Assembly (NCBI RefSeq): GCF_046054165.1
Contig: NZ_JBFNXK010000021.1
Span: forward strand, 3,345-67,344
Direction of reading: 5' to 3'
From: Celerinatantimonas sp046054165
GTDB taxonomy: Bacteria > Pseudomonadota > Gammaproteobacteria > Enterobacterales > Celerinatantimonadaceae
Length of the DNA stretch: 64,000 bases
This document shows positions 25,598-34,101 of the stretch, piece after piece. Position 1 is the stretch's first letter, and every line of letters starts with the position of its first letter. The position numbers were made by a program, and so were the translations under genes. The notes under the pieces were generated by a model. The model was given only the letters and a program-made list of their open reading frames with translations, was not told the DNA's origin and made no database searches.

Positions 25598-26257
25598 ATG
25601 ACATCACCTGCTTCCATCACCGAATTACTCGCTCGCTGTCAAAATATGGCTGGGCTGACACTCGTCGATATCGCATCCCGATTAGGGGTGGCTCTACCTA
25701 AAAATCTACGCAAAGAGAAAGGCTGGAGCGGACAACTCATCGAGCTATGGCTGGGAGCGAGCGCCGGAAGTAAACCGGAACAAGACTTTCCTCAGCTGGG
25801 TATTGAACTCAAATCACTCCCCGTTGATCGTGAAGGGATCCCGCTGGAGAGTACCTATGTCTGCATGGCACCTTTACTTTACAGTCAGGGAGAAACTTGG
25901 CAAACCAGTAGTGTCCGCAACAAACTTTCTCGAGTGTTATGGATCCCGATTCTAGCGGAGCGAACTATCCCACTTGAACAGCGGATGGTCGGAACGGCCA
26001 TTTTATGGACACCATCCGCGCAGCAAGAAGCAATCTTGCGCCAAGATTGGGAAGAACTCATGGAGATTATTGCCTTTGGTCAGGTTGAACAGGTTACCGC
26101 CCGCCATGGGGTTGCATTGCAACTTCGCCCCAAAGCCGCTAATAGTCGGGTCAGAACCAAAGCCTATGGTAAAAACGGACAACTTATTGATACGCTCCCC
26201 CGAGGATTCTATTTACGAAGAGAGTTTACTAAGCAGCTATTGTCATACTATTTCTGA
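25598..26257 (+). CDS. mutH: DNA mismatch repair endonuclease MutH
   Basis: This 219-residue protein nicks the unmethylated strand at hemimethylated GATC sites during mismatch repair, when activated by MutS-MutL. The PD-(D/E)XK catalytic residues are Asp63, Glu70 and Lys72 in DFPQLGIELKSLP. MutH is restricted to Dam-methylating gammaproteobacteria, so this organism probably has Dam. The gene lies downstream of the DARS2-like region and is divergent from rppH, as in E. coli. Confidence 0.96.
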   Translation: MTSPASITELLARCQNMAGLTLVDIASRLGVALPKNLRKEKGWSGQLIELWLGASAGSKPEQDFPQLGIELKSLPVDREGIPLESTYVCMAPLLYSQGETWQTSSVRNKLSRVLWIPILAERTIPLEQRMVGTAILWTPSAQQEAILRQDWEELMEIIAFGQVEQVTARHGVALQLRPKAANSRVRTKAYGKNGQLIDTLPRGFYLRREFTKQLLSYYF

Positions 26258-26350
26258 AATAAATCTGAAGACTATTGACCAATATCATAATTTGAACAAA
26301 ACTTAATTTACGCTATATGGAATAATTCGTCTGACAAAGGAGCTATAACA

Positions 26351-26674
26351 ATGGCATTGAAAAAGCAGTATCTTAAGTCGAAGCCTGAAGTTCGCGTCAC
26401 ATTTGAAGTGAGCAAAGAGGCCGCTAATAATGCATCTAGAATATTTTTGCTTGGGGAATTTAATCAATGGGAACCCGTTGAATTAGATCATATGAAAAAT
26501 GGTAAATTTAAAATCGTCGTAAAATTACCAACAGATCAACAAAGCAGTTACCAATTCCGCTATAAGCTCTGTGATGCCTCAGGAAAAGAATATTTCGAAA
26601 ATGACTGGAATGCAGATGCCTACTGCCCCAATCTATACGGAGAAGAAAACTCTGTGATTACCGTAACCCATTGA
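26351..26674 (+). CDS. Free-standing CBM48 (isoamylase N-terminal-like) domain protein
   Basis: This 107-residue cytoplasmic protein is essentially one early-set beta-sandwich of the CBM48/AMPK glycogen-binding type: FLLGEFNQWEPVELDHMKNG, then SYQFRYKLCDASGKEYFEND, carrying the Trp and aromatic positions typical of that fold. No catalytic domain is attached and no signal peptide is seen. AAAGGAG lies upstream of the ATG. Such proteins might bind glycogen or a partner enzyme, but no function is established that I know of. It is probably its own transcription unit, 93 bases after mutH. Confidence 0.8.
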   Translation: MALKKQYLKSKPEVRVTFEVSKEAANNASRIFLLGEFNQWEPVELDHMKNGKFKIVVKLPTDQQSSYQFRYKLCDASGKEYFENDWNADAYCPNLYGEENSVITVTH

Positions 26675-26752
26675 CAGATATTCGCTTCTTATAACACCAG
26701 TTAAAATAAAACTTTCGACGTACCCCGTGGTTTTATTGTTAACATCCAAAGG

Positions 26753-26795
26753 CTGTCGAATGTTGCAGACAAGATTGATCCGCAACATTCGACAG
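26753..26795. repeat. 14-base perfect inverted repeat of unknown role
   Basis: CTGTCGAATGTTGC (26753-26766) and GCAACATTCGACAG (26782-26795) are perfect complements with a 15-base spacer. GG before and CC after extend the pairing with one interruption. It lies in the 311-base gap between the CBM48 gene and the rplS terminator. There is no T tract. The rest of that gap shows nothing else I can name. Confidence 0.7.
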
Positions 26796-26932
26796 GCCGG
26801 AAGTGGTTTTGATCTTGTCTCCCTTTTTGAGCTCTGCTTACCGTGTTATCACTTTGAAATTTTATATTCTGAATGCGTGTCATGCTGACTCAGCCCCACA
26901 GGCCTCATCAGTGAGAGTGCTCTTCTCAGATC

Positions 26933-26958
26933 GAAAAAGCCCGGTGAACACCGGGCTT
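26933..26958 (-). terminator. Terminator of the rpsP-rimM-trmD-rplS operon
   Basis: Read on the minus strand, AAGCCCGGTG and CACCGGGCTT form a GC-rich stem followed by a run of T residues, about 30 bases after the rplS stop. Confidence 0.9.
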
Positions 26959-26985
26959 CCAAACTCATATTGGCTGATAAAAATC

Positions 26986-27339
26986 TTATTTTTTATCCAG
27001 TTTTTCTTTAATACGAGCTTTTTTACCTGACAGATTACGCAGGTAGTAGATTTTCGCACGGCGAACGTCACCACGACGTTTCACAGCAATGCTTTCAATT
27101 AACGGGCTGTGAGTCTGGAATACACGTTCAACACCTTCACCACTTGAAATTTTACGAACGGTGAATGAAGAGTGTAAACCACGGTTACGTTTTGCAATTA
27201 CAACGCCTTCAAAAGCCTGCAAACGTTCGCGATCACCTTCTTTAACTTTGATCTGAACGACAAGGGTGTCACCTGCAGAAAATGCAGGAACATCTTTTTT
27301 CATTTGCTCTTCTTCGAGCGCTTTGATGATATTACTCAT
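26986..27339 (-). CDS. rplS: 50S ribosomal protein L19
   Basis: This 117-residue L19 has the signature VVIAKRNRGLHSSFTVRKIS and the C-terminal KIYYLRNLSGKKARI. It sits at the 30S-50S interface. Last gene of the classic rpsP-rimM-trmD-rplS operon, 39 bases after trmD, and followed by a strong terminator. Confidence 0.98.
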   Translation of the reverse strand: MSNIIKALEEEQMKKDVPAFSAGDTLVVQIKVKEGDRERLQAFEGVVIAKRNRGLHSSFTVRKISSGEGVERVFQTHSPLIESIAVKRRGDVRRAKIYYLRNLSGKKARIKEKLDKK

Positions 27340-27378
27340 AATCTCTTTATCCTAGTAGTAACTGAAACTGTCGTGTGT

Positions 27379-28140
27379 TTACTCGTTATTGTCACGAATA
27401 TACTCAGCAAGCAATCGCTGCTGTTCGTCAGTCAGAGCTAGAAGCTTTAATAACTCTGGTCGTCTCTGGTAAGTCCGTCCCAGTGATTGTTGTTCCCGCC
27501 AACGCGCAATCGCTTGATGATTGCCACTTAGCAATACCTCAGGTACTGCCTCACCATCCAGAATTTCCGGACGCGTGTAATGTGGACAATCAAGAAGGCC
27601 ATTCGAAAAAGAATCCTGTTCCGCTGAAAGCTTATCGCCTAAAACACCCGGAACCAATCGGGCTATCGCATCGATCATGACCATGGCAGGCAATTCTCCG
27701 CCACTTAGGACATAATCTCCAACTGACCATTCTTCATCGACTTCAGAGCGAATTACCCGCTCATCAATCCCTTCATAACGACCCGCCAAAAAAATCAATT
27801 TTTCAGATTTTGCCAGCTGAGCCGCATTGGCTTGACTAAAAGTTTGCCCTTGAGGCGACAAATAAATAACCCGAGCACCTTCCCCGGCAGCCGATTTTGC
27901 AGCATGAATCGCATCCCGCAACGGCTGAACCATCATTAACATGCCAGGACCGCCCCCATAAGGCCGATCATCGACAGTTCGATGACGATCGTGGGTAAAA
28001 TCACGAGGATTCCAACGATGTAGCTCCAGTAAACCGTGCTTTATCGCTCGCCCCGTAACCCCATACTGGGTTATCGCATCAAACATCTCTGGAAATAAGC
28101 TAATAACACCGATCCAGAGCGAAGGTAATTTGTCATTCAT
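27379..28140 (-). CDS. trmD: tRNA (guanine-N1)-methyltransferase TrmD
   Basis: TrmD methylates G37 of tRNAs with a G at position 36, preventing +1 frameshifts. With ATG 28140 it has 253 residues and begins MNDKLPSLWIGVISLFPEM, matching the family (E. coli 255). An in-frame start at 28167 would overlap rimM. The SPOUT knot motifs LAGRYEGIDERVI and YVLSGGELPAMVMIDAI, which bind S-adenosylmethionine, are intact. It follows rimM by 8 bases. Confidence 0.97.
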   Translation of the reverse strand: MNDKLPSLWIGVISLFPEMFDAITQYGVTGRAIKHGLLELHRWNPRDFTHDRHRTVDDRPYGGGPGMLMMVQPLRDAIHAAKSAAGEGARVIYLSPQGQTFSQANAAQLAKSEKLIFLAGRYEGIDERVIRSEVDEEWSVGDYVLSGGELPAMVMIDAIARLVPGVLGDKLSAEQDSFSNGLLDCPHYTRPEILDGEAVPEVLLSGNHQAIARWREQQSLGRTYQRRPELLKLLALTDEQQRLLAEYIRDNNE

Positions 28141-28148
28141 CAGGAAAC

Positions 28149-28676
28149 CTAAAAACCAGGGTCCCAATCCACTGTAATCACTTGAGCCTCACGATCAATC
28201 TGATCGATCATTTGTGACTCAATAAACGGAATTAGCCGTTCTTTTTTACCGAAAGCATCTTTCAGGTTTGCCTGTACAACCAATACATCGTTAGAACCCG
28301 TCTCCATGAGATCGATCACCTGACCTAAATCATAATTCTGACGGTTCACAACTCGCATTCCTAACAAATCACGCCAATAAAATTCATCGTCGGCTAATTC
28401 AGGAAGGTCGGCTGCCAATACTGCGATATCTTGCCCGGTCAATGCCTGGGACTGTTCACGGATATCATAACCTTTCAACTTGGCAATCAAGGAACTATTA
28501 TGTCGGCGCCAATCTGTCATTTCGACTTCACGCCACTGCCCATCCTGCCCGACTAACCAATGTGGATAGTCAAAAATTGCTTCGGCCTCTTCAGTAAAAG
28601 AGTTGATTTTCAGCCACCCCTTAATGCCATAAACCGCACCAAGGCGACCTACAATGACAACTTCCGGATGACTCAT
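28149..28676 (-). CDS. rimM: Ribosome maturation factor RimM
   Basis: This 175-residue factor assists 30S head assembly and binds S19. The N-terminal RimM domain begins VVIVGRLGAVYGIKGWLKI; the C-terminal PRC-barrel has FYWRDLLGMRVVN and LVPF-like IPFIESQMI. I chose ATG 28676, with AAGG about 10 bases upstream; the longer frame begins with a TTG at 28703. It follows rpsP in the conserved operon. Confidence 0.96.
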   Translation of the reverse strand: MSHPEVVIVGRLGAVYGIKGWLKINSFTEEAEAIFDYPHWLVGQDGQWREVEMTDWRRHNSSLIAKLKGYDIREQSQALTGQDIAVLAADLPELADDEFYWRDLLGMRVVNRQNYDLGQVIDLMETGSNDVLVVQANLKDAFGKKERLIPFIESQMIDQIDREAQVITVDWDPGF

Positions 28677-28706
28677 CTCATTTACCTTATTTAATTCGTT
28701 CAACGC

Positions 28707-28961
28707 TTAAGCAGTAGCCTGAGCCTGAACATCTTTGATCAATTTTTCTACGCGAACAGAAACAGTCGCACCTTGGCTAATCCAGTGTTTAACACGTTCC
28801 ATATCTACACGAAGATTTTCTGTTTCGCCTTTCGCGATCGGATTATAAAAACCTAAGTTTTCAATGAATCGACCGTTACGAGCGTTACGGCTGTCTGCTA
28901 CAACAACCTGATAAAATGGCCGTTTTTTCGCGCCACCACGTTGTAAACGAATGGTAACCAT
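28707..28961 (-). CDS. rpsP: 30S ribosomal protein S16
   Basis: This 84-residue S16 begins MVTIRLQRGGAKKRPFYQVV, the universal N terminus. ATG 28961 has GAGGA at proper spacing; the frame opens further upstream at 29006, but that extension is not part of the family. First gene of rpsP-rimM-trmD-rplS, so the operon promoter must lie within 28962-29042. Confidence 0.98.
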   Translation of the reverse strand: MVTIRLQRGGAKKRPFYQVVVADSRNARNGRFIENLGFYNPIAKGETENLRVDMERVKHWISQGATVSVRVEKLIKDVQAQATA

Positions 28962-29042
28962 ATCGTCCTCATTTCTTATATTGAATGTTTGCTCCTGCTG
29001 GAGCACCCGCTAATTGAAGCCGCGAAATTTTACACTGTTATG

Positions 29043-29075
29043 AATAAAAAGCAAGCCATCTATACAGATGGCTTG
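29043..29075 (-). terminator. Terminator of aroF-tyrA
   Basis: Read on the minus strand, CAAGCCATC and GATGGCTTG pair around a six-base loop, followed by CTTTTTATTC. It lies 12 bases past the tyrA stop. Confidence 0.88.
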
Positions 29076-29086
29076 TCATGGAGGGA

Positions 29087-30229
29087 TTATTTTTTAGCGG
29101 CGTAATGGCGCTGATCATGCGCCTGAGCCAACAAATTACGACTCTCTTGCAAAAACTGCTCGGCATAATCACCAAACCAGTCACTCACTCGCCGAAATTC
29201 TTCAATAAAAGCTTCGCTATCATGACGCTCAAGCATTTCCAGCATTTGCCCGAACCGATGGTAATAACGACGGATCATCTTCAAATTATCACTCTGTGCC
29301 ATAATGATATCGGCATACAGTTCTGGACTTTGTGCAAACAGGCGGCCAACCATTGCTAATTCCAAGCGATAAATAGGAGAGCTCAAATCCAATAACAATT
29401 CCAGATCCGGTGCTTCTTGCGCCAGATGAACCCCATAAGCAAACGAGGTAAAATGTCGCAAAGCCTGAATAAGCGACATCGCATGATCATGTTCCGCAGC
29501 AGGCGCCGCATATAAATGCGATCCCCAGATTTGGATCTGATCCAGCAACCATTGGTATTGTTCTTGGCCACGGCCTTCACTGTAAACCACAACCTGCTTG
29601 GCAAAGCTGGTGACATCCGGGCCAAACATCGGGTGCAAACCAACTACAGGGCCAGGATGCACCTCGAGCATGACTTGCAATGGCGTGGCTTTAATACTGG
29701 TTAAATCCGTCAAAATACAATCGGCTGGAAGATGGTTCAGTTGACGAATCACGGATTCCGTAACGTGGATCGGAACCGACACCACCACCACACTGGCTCC
29801 GTCAAGCAACTGATCCGCGCGCTCCCAATCCTGCTCTTCTAAAATCCGAACTTCATACCCCGATAAACGGAACATCCGAACAAAAAGGCCACCTAACTGG
29901 CCATTTCCCCCGATCACGACAATCGGGCCAGCTTTGGGATTAACGGCCTTAAAGCCATTTTCATGCTCATTGCTATACGATTCGCGCATGACGCGCCGCA
30001 ATACATCTTCGATCAGCTGACCTGAAACATTGACCTGTTCAGCTTCCTGACGTCGCTTAGCCAACATAGCCGCTTCTCGATCCGGCGCGTAAATAGGCAG
30101 ACCATGCTCACTTTTGATCTCCCCCACCAGCCGCACAAGTTTCAGCCGTTCCGATAACAGTGTGATTAATTGCTGGTCAACCGCATCGATTTTGTCTCGT
30201 AACGGTTGGAGCGGATGAGTATCACTCAT
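29087..30229 (-). CDS. tyrA: Bifunctional chorismate mutase/prephenate dehydrogenase (T-protein)
   Basis: This 380-residue enzyme converts chorismate to prephenate and then to 4-hydroxyphenylpyruvate for tyrosine. The N-terminal AroQ mutase is LRDKIDAVDQQLITLLSER; the NAD-binding motif VVIGGNGQLGGLFVRMF and DLTSIKATPL, GLHPMFGPDV belong to the dehydrogenase. ATG 30229 has GGAG 8 bases upstream and overlaps the aroF stop by 8 bases, so translation is coupled. The longer frame to 30244 adds five unlikely residues. Confidence 0.97.
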   Translation of the reverse strand: MSDTHPLQPLRDKIDAVDQQLITLLSERLKLVRLVGEIKSEHGLPIYAPDREAAMLAKRRQEAEQVNVSGQLIEDVLRRVMRESYSNEHENGFKAVNPKAGPIVVIGGNGQLGGLFVRMFRLSGYEVRILEEQDWERADQLLDGASVVVVSVPIHVTESVIRQLNHLPADCILTDLTSIKATPLQVMLEVHPGPVVGLHPMFGPDVTSFAKQVVVYSEGRGQEQYQWLLDQIQIWGSHLYAAPAAEHDHAMSLIQALRHFTSFAYGVHLAQEAPDLELLLDLSSPIYRLELAMVGRLFAQSPELYADIIMAQSDNLKMIRRYYHRFGQMLEMLERHDSEAFIEEFRRVSDWFGDYAEQFLQESRNLLAQAHDQRHYAAKK

Positions 30230-31304
30230 CTTGATTCTCCACACGAGGAGCTAAATGCCCTTTCAACGCGTGATACATTTCACCCATGACTTTTTCGGTC
30301 GTTTGCCAGTCAATACAAGCATCTGTCACTGAGACACCATATTTAAGTTCAGAAACGGGCAACTCACTTGGCTGATTGCCTTCATTAATGTTGCTTTCCA
30401 GCATCAATCCGACAATCGAACGATTACCTTCTTGGATCTGATTGACGACATTCCAAGCCACCAACGGCTGCAACCGATGGTTCTTATTGGAGTTACCATG
30501 ACTACAATCGACGATCATACAAGGCTCTAGTCCCGCTTCTCGCATCGCGTCTTCAGCCTGAGCCACATTCACAGAATCATAGTTAGGCTGCTTACCACCG
30601 CGCAAAATCACATGCCCATCCGGGTTACCATGAGTTTGCAACAAGGCCACCTGGCCTTGAGTATTGATCCCCATAAACCGATGGGCTGCAGAAGCCGAAC
30701 GCATCGCATTAATCGCGGTCTGTAAATTGCCATCAGTCCCATTTTTAAACCCAACCGGCATCGACAAACCACTGGCCATTTCACGATGCGTCTGAGATTC
30801 GGTGGTCCGAGCACCAATCGCCGACCAACTAAATAATTCATTCAAATACTGAGGACTAATCGGATCCAGCGCTTCAGTTGCCGCGGGTAATCCCAATTCG
30901 GCGATCCAGGTCAACAACTCCCGCGCCCGGTGCATTCCGGTTTCAATATCAAAACTATTGTCCATGTGAGGATCATTGATGAACCCTTTCCAACCCACCG
31001 TAGTTCGAGGTTTTTCAAAATAGACTCGCATCACGATAAACAGTTCGTCTCGGTATCGATCATGCAATGCTTTTAAACGACGAGCATAATCTTTAGCTGC
31101 ATCCAAATCATGGATGGAACACGGACCGCAAATCACCAGAAAACGTGGATCACGTTTATGGCAAATATCAGCGATCGTCTGACGAGATTCCAGTACGAAT
31201 GCTTCAGCTTCGGCAGATAGCGGAAGCTTAGCGCGCAATTCAGCAGGTGTGATCATGACCTGTTCAGACTGGATATGTTTATCATTGATCAAATCAGTTT
31301 GCAT
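30222..31304 (-). CDS. aroF: DAHP synthase, probably tyrosine-sensitive
   Basis: This 360-residue class I DAHP synthase starts the shikimate pathway from PEP and erythrose 4-phosphate. CGPCSIHD, RVYFEKPRTTVGWKG, ATEALDPISPQYL and VDCSHGNSNK (metal and substrate residues) are intact. Pairing with tyrA and overall likeness to E. coli AroF support the tyrosine-inhibited isozyme; the feedback type is inferred. GAGG precedes the ATG. The 223-base gap to btsS contains a TGGTATTG/CAATACCA repeat 45 bases apart (31322-31382), but no convincing TyrR box. Confidence 0.94.
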   Translation of the reverse strand: MQTDLINDKHIQSEQVMITPAELRAKLPLSAEAEAFVLESRQTIADICHKRDPRFLVICGPCSIHDLDAAKDYARRLKALHDRYRDELFIVMRVYFEKPRTTVGWKGFINDPHMDNSFDIETGMHRARELLTWIAELGLPAATEALDPISPQYLNELFSWSAIGARTTESQTHREMASGLSMPVGFKNGTDGNLQTAINAMRSASAAHRFMGINTQGQVALLQTHGNPDGHVILRGGKQPNYDSVNVAQAEDAMREAGLEPCMIVDCSHGNSNKNHRLQPLVAWNVVNQIQEGNRSIVGLMLESNINEGNQPSELPVSELKYGVSVTDACIDWQTTEKVMGEMYHALKGHLAPRVENQDE

Positions 31305-31527
31305 CTAACCTCTATACTCCTTGGTATTGGCATTATCAGCCACGTATAAATGAATAAATGGATAGGATAGCTCACAATACCAGTGATCCCAGCATTTGCA
31401 AGTTCAGATCGCGTTTTAAGACCCAATCATTCATCGCCTGCGAACTTTCCAATAATTTGTGGCTGATTCGTGGTTTTTTCTCGGATACTGTCGTTAATCT
31501 TTTGTCAAAAGACGTTATGTAAAAGTT

Positions 31528-33237
31528 ATGGCGATGGCCCATTTACCCGACTATTCATTAATCATCTCTTTAGCTCAGCAGATGAGTTTATTTTTAGTAG
31601 GAGCCTATCTACTCAGCAAAACGCCATTATTTACACCTATTGTTTATCTATCGCCTCGTTTAAGCCATCGTATTTTTGTCTATCTGTTATTTTCAGGTCT
31701 ATGCATATTGGGCACTTATTTTGGACAACCCGTCCATGATGCGATTGCCAATACCCGAGCTATCGGCGCGGTCTTAGGTGGGTTATTCGGCGGTCCGGTG
31801 GTCGGTTTTGCCGTTGGACTCACAGCAGGACTACACCGCTATTCCCTGGGAGGGTTTAGTGCTTTAGCCTGTGCGATTTCAACAACTTGTGAAGGATTAT
31901 TAGCCGGTTCTATTCAGGCGATAGTCCGTCATCATCATCGCCGAATCGACGAACTCTTTTCACCACTATTAGTATTCAGCGTCACCTTTGCCGCTGAAGC
32001 CCTACAAATGCTAATCCTATTAATCTTTGCCAAACCTTATCCGGATGCTCTAGCGCTGGTTAAAGTGATCGCTTTACCGATGCTCATCGCCAATCCCATT
32101 GGCGCAAGTCTATTCATGATGATGATCAGCGATCGCAAATCACTTCACGATAAATTCAGTCGAAGTTACTCACAAAAAGCGCTCAAATTAGCCCAGCGCA
32201 TCGTGGGAGTACTCCCCGATCTCACCCAACAAAGCGCCCAACAAATGGCTGAAATTCTTCATCAGGAAACCGGTGTAGCCGCCGTAGCCATTACCAATCG
32301 TGAACAAGTGTTAGCATTTGTGGGAACCGGTTCGGATCATCATCTGCCCAATACGGCCATTACTTCAGCATTAACTCGCAAAGCAATTGAGGAGAACAGC
32401 ATTGTCTTTGCCGATGGTGTGCAACATATCTATCGGTGTAGCTGTTCAGAAAAATGTCCTCTGCGATCGGTTTTAGTCATTCCACTGCGCTGCGCTGATG
32501 AAGTCATTGGTACCGTCAAACTCTATGAATCCAAACGTCGGTTGTTTCTGACCATCAATCGAACACTGGGAGAAGGCATCGCGCATATTATTGAAGAGCA
32601 GATGGTGACCAGCCGCTATCAACAGCAACAAGCGCTACTCACGCAGGCCAAACTGAAACTGGTCAGGGCTCAAATCCATCCACATTTCTTATTCAATGCC
32701 CTCAATACCATCACCGCTATTATTCGGAAAAATCCACCTCAGGCCCGCAAACTCATCGGAGAATTAGCTCTATTTTTGCGAACCAGTTTAAAGCAGCATT
32801 ATGAACAGGTTCCGCTGATTGATGAACTTCGTTGTATTCAAGCCTATTTGAATATTGAGCAAGCTCGATTCGGTGAACGATTGCAAGTAGACATCGACAT
32901 TCCCGAAGCTTGGCTGCAATTTCAAATCCCGAGTTTTACGCTGCAACCTTTAGTGGAAAACGCAATTAAACATGGGATCAGCCAAATTCTGACACCAGGC
33001 CATCTAAAACTTTATCTTCAGGAGCAATCGGATCATTTTGAATTAATCGTGGAAGACAATGCCGGACTCTATCATCCCCCATCACCGGAAACATGTTCGG
33101 AACAAGGTTTAGGATTATCGATCGTACGGACCCGACTCCGACATCAATATGGAGAACAGGCTAGACTTATTATTGACTGCCTTCCGGAGCAATCAACCAA
33201 AGTACGAATCCAATTACCAAGGAGTGGTTATGTTTAA
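31528..33237 (+). CDS. btsS: LytS-type sensor histidine kinase BtsS (YehU)
   Basis: The 569-residue protein aligns from memory with E. coli YehU/BtsS (561) throughout. An N-terminal 5TM-5TMR module has IANTRAIGAVLGGLFGGPVVG and GLHRYSLGGFSAL, then comes a GAF-like domain (about residues 220-355) with the Cys-rich YRCSCSEKCP. The kinase domain has the phospho-acceptor region QIHPHFLFNALNT (His384 or His386) and an ATPase domain with LQPLVENAIKHG. BtsS binds pyruvate with high affinity in E. coli and signals to BtsR. It overlaps btsR by 8 bases. No clear ribosome site precedes the ATG. Confidence 0.9.
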   Translation: MAMAHLPDYSLIISLAQQMSLFLVGAYLLSKTPLFTPIVYLSPRLSHRIFVYLLFSGLCILGTYFGQPVHDAIANTRAIGAVLGGLFGGPVVGFAVGLTAGLHRYSLGGFSALACAISTTCEGLLAGSIQAIVRHHHRRIDELFSPLLVFSVTFAAEALQMLILLIFAKPYPDALALVKVIALPMLIANPIGASLFMMMISDRKSLHDKFSRSYSQKALKLAQRIVGVLPDLTQQSAQQMAEILHQETGVAAVAITNREQVLAFVGTGSDHHLPNTAITSALTRKAIEENSIVFADGVQHIYRCSCSEKCPLRSVLVIPLRCADEVIGTVKLYESKRRLFLTINRTLGEGIAHIIEEQMVTSRYQQQQALLTQAKLKLVRAQIHPHFLFNALNTITAIIRKNPPQARKLIGELALFLRTSLKQHYEQVPLIDELRCIQAYLNIEQARFGERLQVDIDIPEAWLQFQIPSFTLQPLVENAIKHGISQILTPGHLKLYLQEQSDHFELIVEDNAGLYHPPSPETCSEQGLGLSIVRTRLRHQYGEQARLIIDCLPEQSTKVRIQLPRSGYV

Positions 33238-33934
33238 AGCGGTCATCGTGGATGATGAGCCTCTCGCTCGTGATGAATTAAAAATACTATTAGAGCAGGA
33301 TGATCGCTTTGAAATCATTGCGGAATTTGACAATGCTGTGAGCTGTTTAAGCCAGTTACCCAATCTGGCCGCGGATGTGCTGTTTGTCGATATCCAGATG
33401 CCTAAATTAACCGGTCTAGATTTACTCAAAATTATCCCTCAAAAGCCACGACCATTTATTGTATTGATCACCGCTTACGAAGATTACGCACTTCAGGCTT
33501 TTGAAGATGCGGCATTTGATTATCTACTCAAACCTATCGATGATGAACGACTAAAAAAAACACTGCATCGACTGGCTCAACAGCTCACTCCCGAACCAAC
33601 CTCAAATCAACACCTGACACTACTGCCCTGTTTTAGTCATCAGCAACAACAATGGATCCGATGTGAATCAGTTGAATATGCTTTTTCCGACTTGAGCGGT
33701 GTCCATATTTTTGATGGTCAGCAACAATACCATACCCAGCTCACCCTAAAAGCTCTGGAACAACAACTAGGGCTGGTGCGTTGCCACCGCCAATATCTGA
33801 TCAATCCGGGAGCCATCCACGCTATTGCCATCAATGATGACGGACATGCTCTGCTCACCACCATCAGTCAATCGCAAATTCCAGTCAGTCGACGCTATTT
33901 AAAAACACTACGAGAACTCTTTGCACTGCCTTAA
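33230..33934 (+). CDS. btsR: LytTR response regulator BtsR (YehT)
   Basis: The 234-residue regulator has a receiver domain (phospho-acceptor Asp54 in VLFVDIQMPKLTG, acidic pair DDE at 8-10) and a C-terminal LytTR DNA-binding domain (RCHRQYLINPGAI, PVSRRYLKTLREL). ATG 33230 has AAGGAG upstream and lies inside the end of btsS, so translation is coupled. An operator-like direct repeat stands between btsR and btsT. Longer in-frame extensions upstream only overlap btsS and were rejected. Confidence 0.92.
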   Translation: MFKAVIVDDEPLARDELKILLEQDDRFEIIAEFDNAVSCLSQLPNLAADVLFVDIQMPKLTGLDLLKIIPQKPRPFIVLITAYEDYALQAFEDAAFDYLLKPIDDERLKKTLHRLAQQLTPEPTSNQHLTLLPCFSHQQQQWIRCESVEYAFSDLSGVHIFDGQQQYHTQLTLKALEQQLGLVRCHRQYLINPGAIHAIAINDDGHALLTTISQSQIPVSRRYLKTLRELFALP

Positions 33935-33970
33935 ACACGAGCCGACAGGATATTGGCACACGTTGTTCGA

Positions 33971-33999
33971 ACCGCTTACCCCCAAATTGGAACCTTTCA
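33971..33999 (+). promoter_or_regulatory. Putative BtsR operator upstream of btsT
   Basis: ACCGCTTA (33971-33978) and ACCTTTCA (33992-33999) are direct repeats separated by exactly 13 bases. The E. coli BtsR/YehT site before yjiY (btsT) is described as two ACC(G/A)CT(C/T)A repeats with a 13-base spacer. The first copy matches fully and the second has two mismatches. It sits about 100 bases before the btsT start. Confidence 0.7.
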
Positions 34000-34101
34000 T
34001 CCGGCTATATCACCAGTAAAAGCATCCGTCCATCACCTGACTCGCCATCCATGTTTAAATTGATTCTGGATAGAACACTATAATGATGAAAGGAGAACAT
34101 C

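Noticed and set aside
31305..31527. TyrR box upstream of aroF
   Set aside because: No match to TGTAAA-N6-TTTACA was good enough; only half-site likeness.
31470..31739. Open frame of 89 codons before and inside btsS
   Set aside because: Overlaps the 5' end of a clear BtsS coding region in another frame; composition is that of a shadow frame.
34079..34084. TATAAT as the -10 of the btsT promoter
   Set aside because: It is only 17 bases before the ATG and next to the ribosome site, too close for a normal transcript start.
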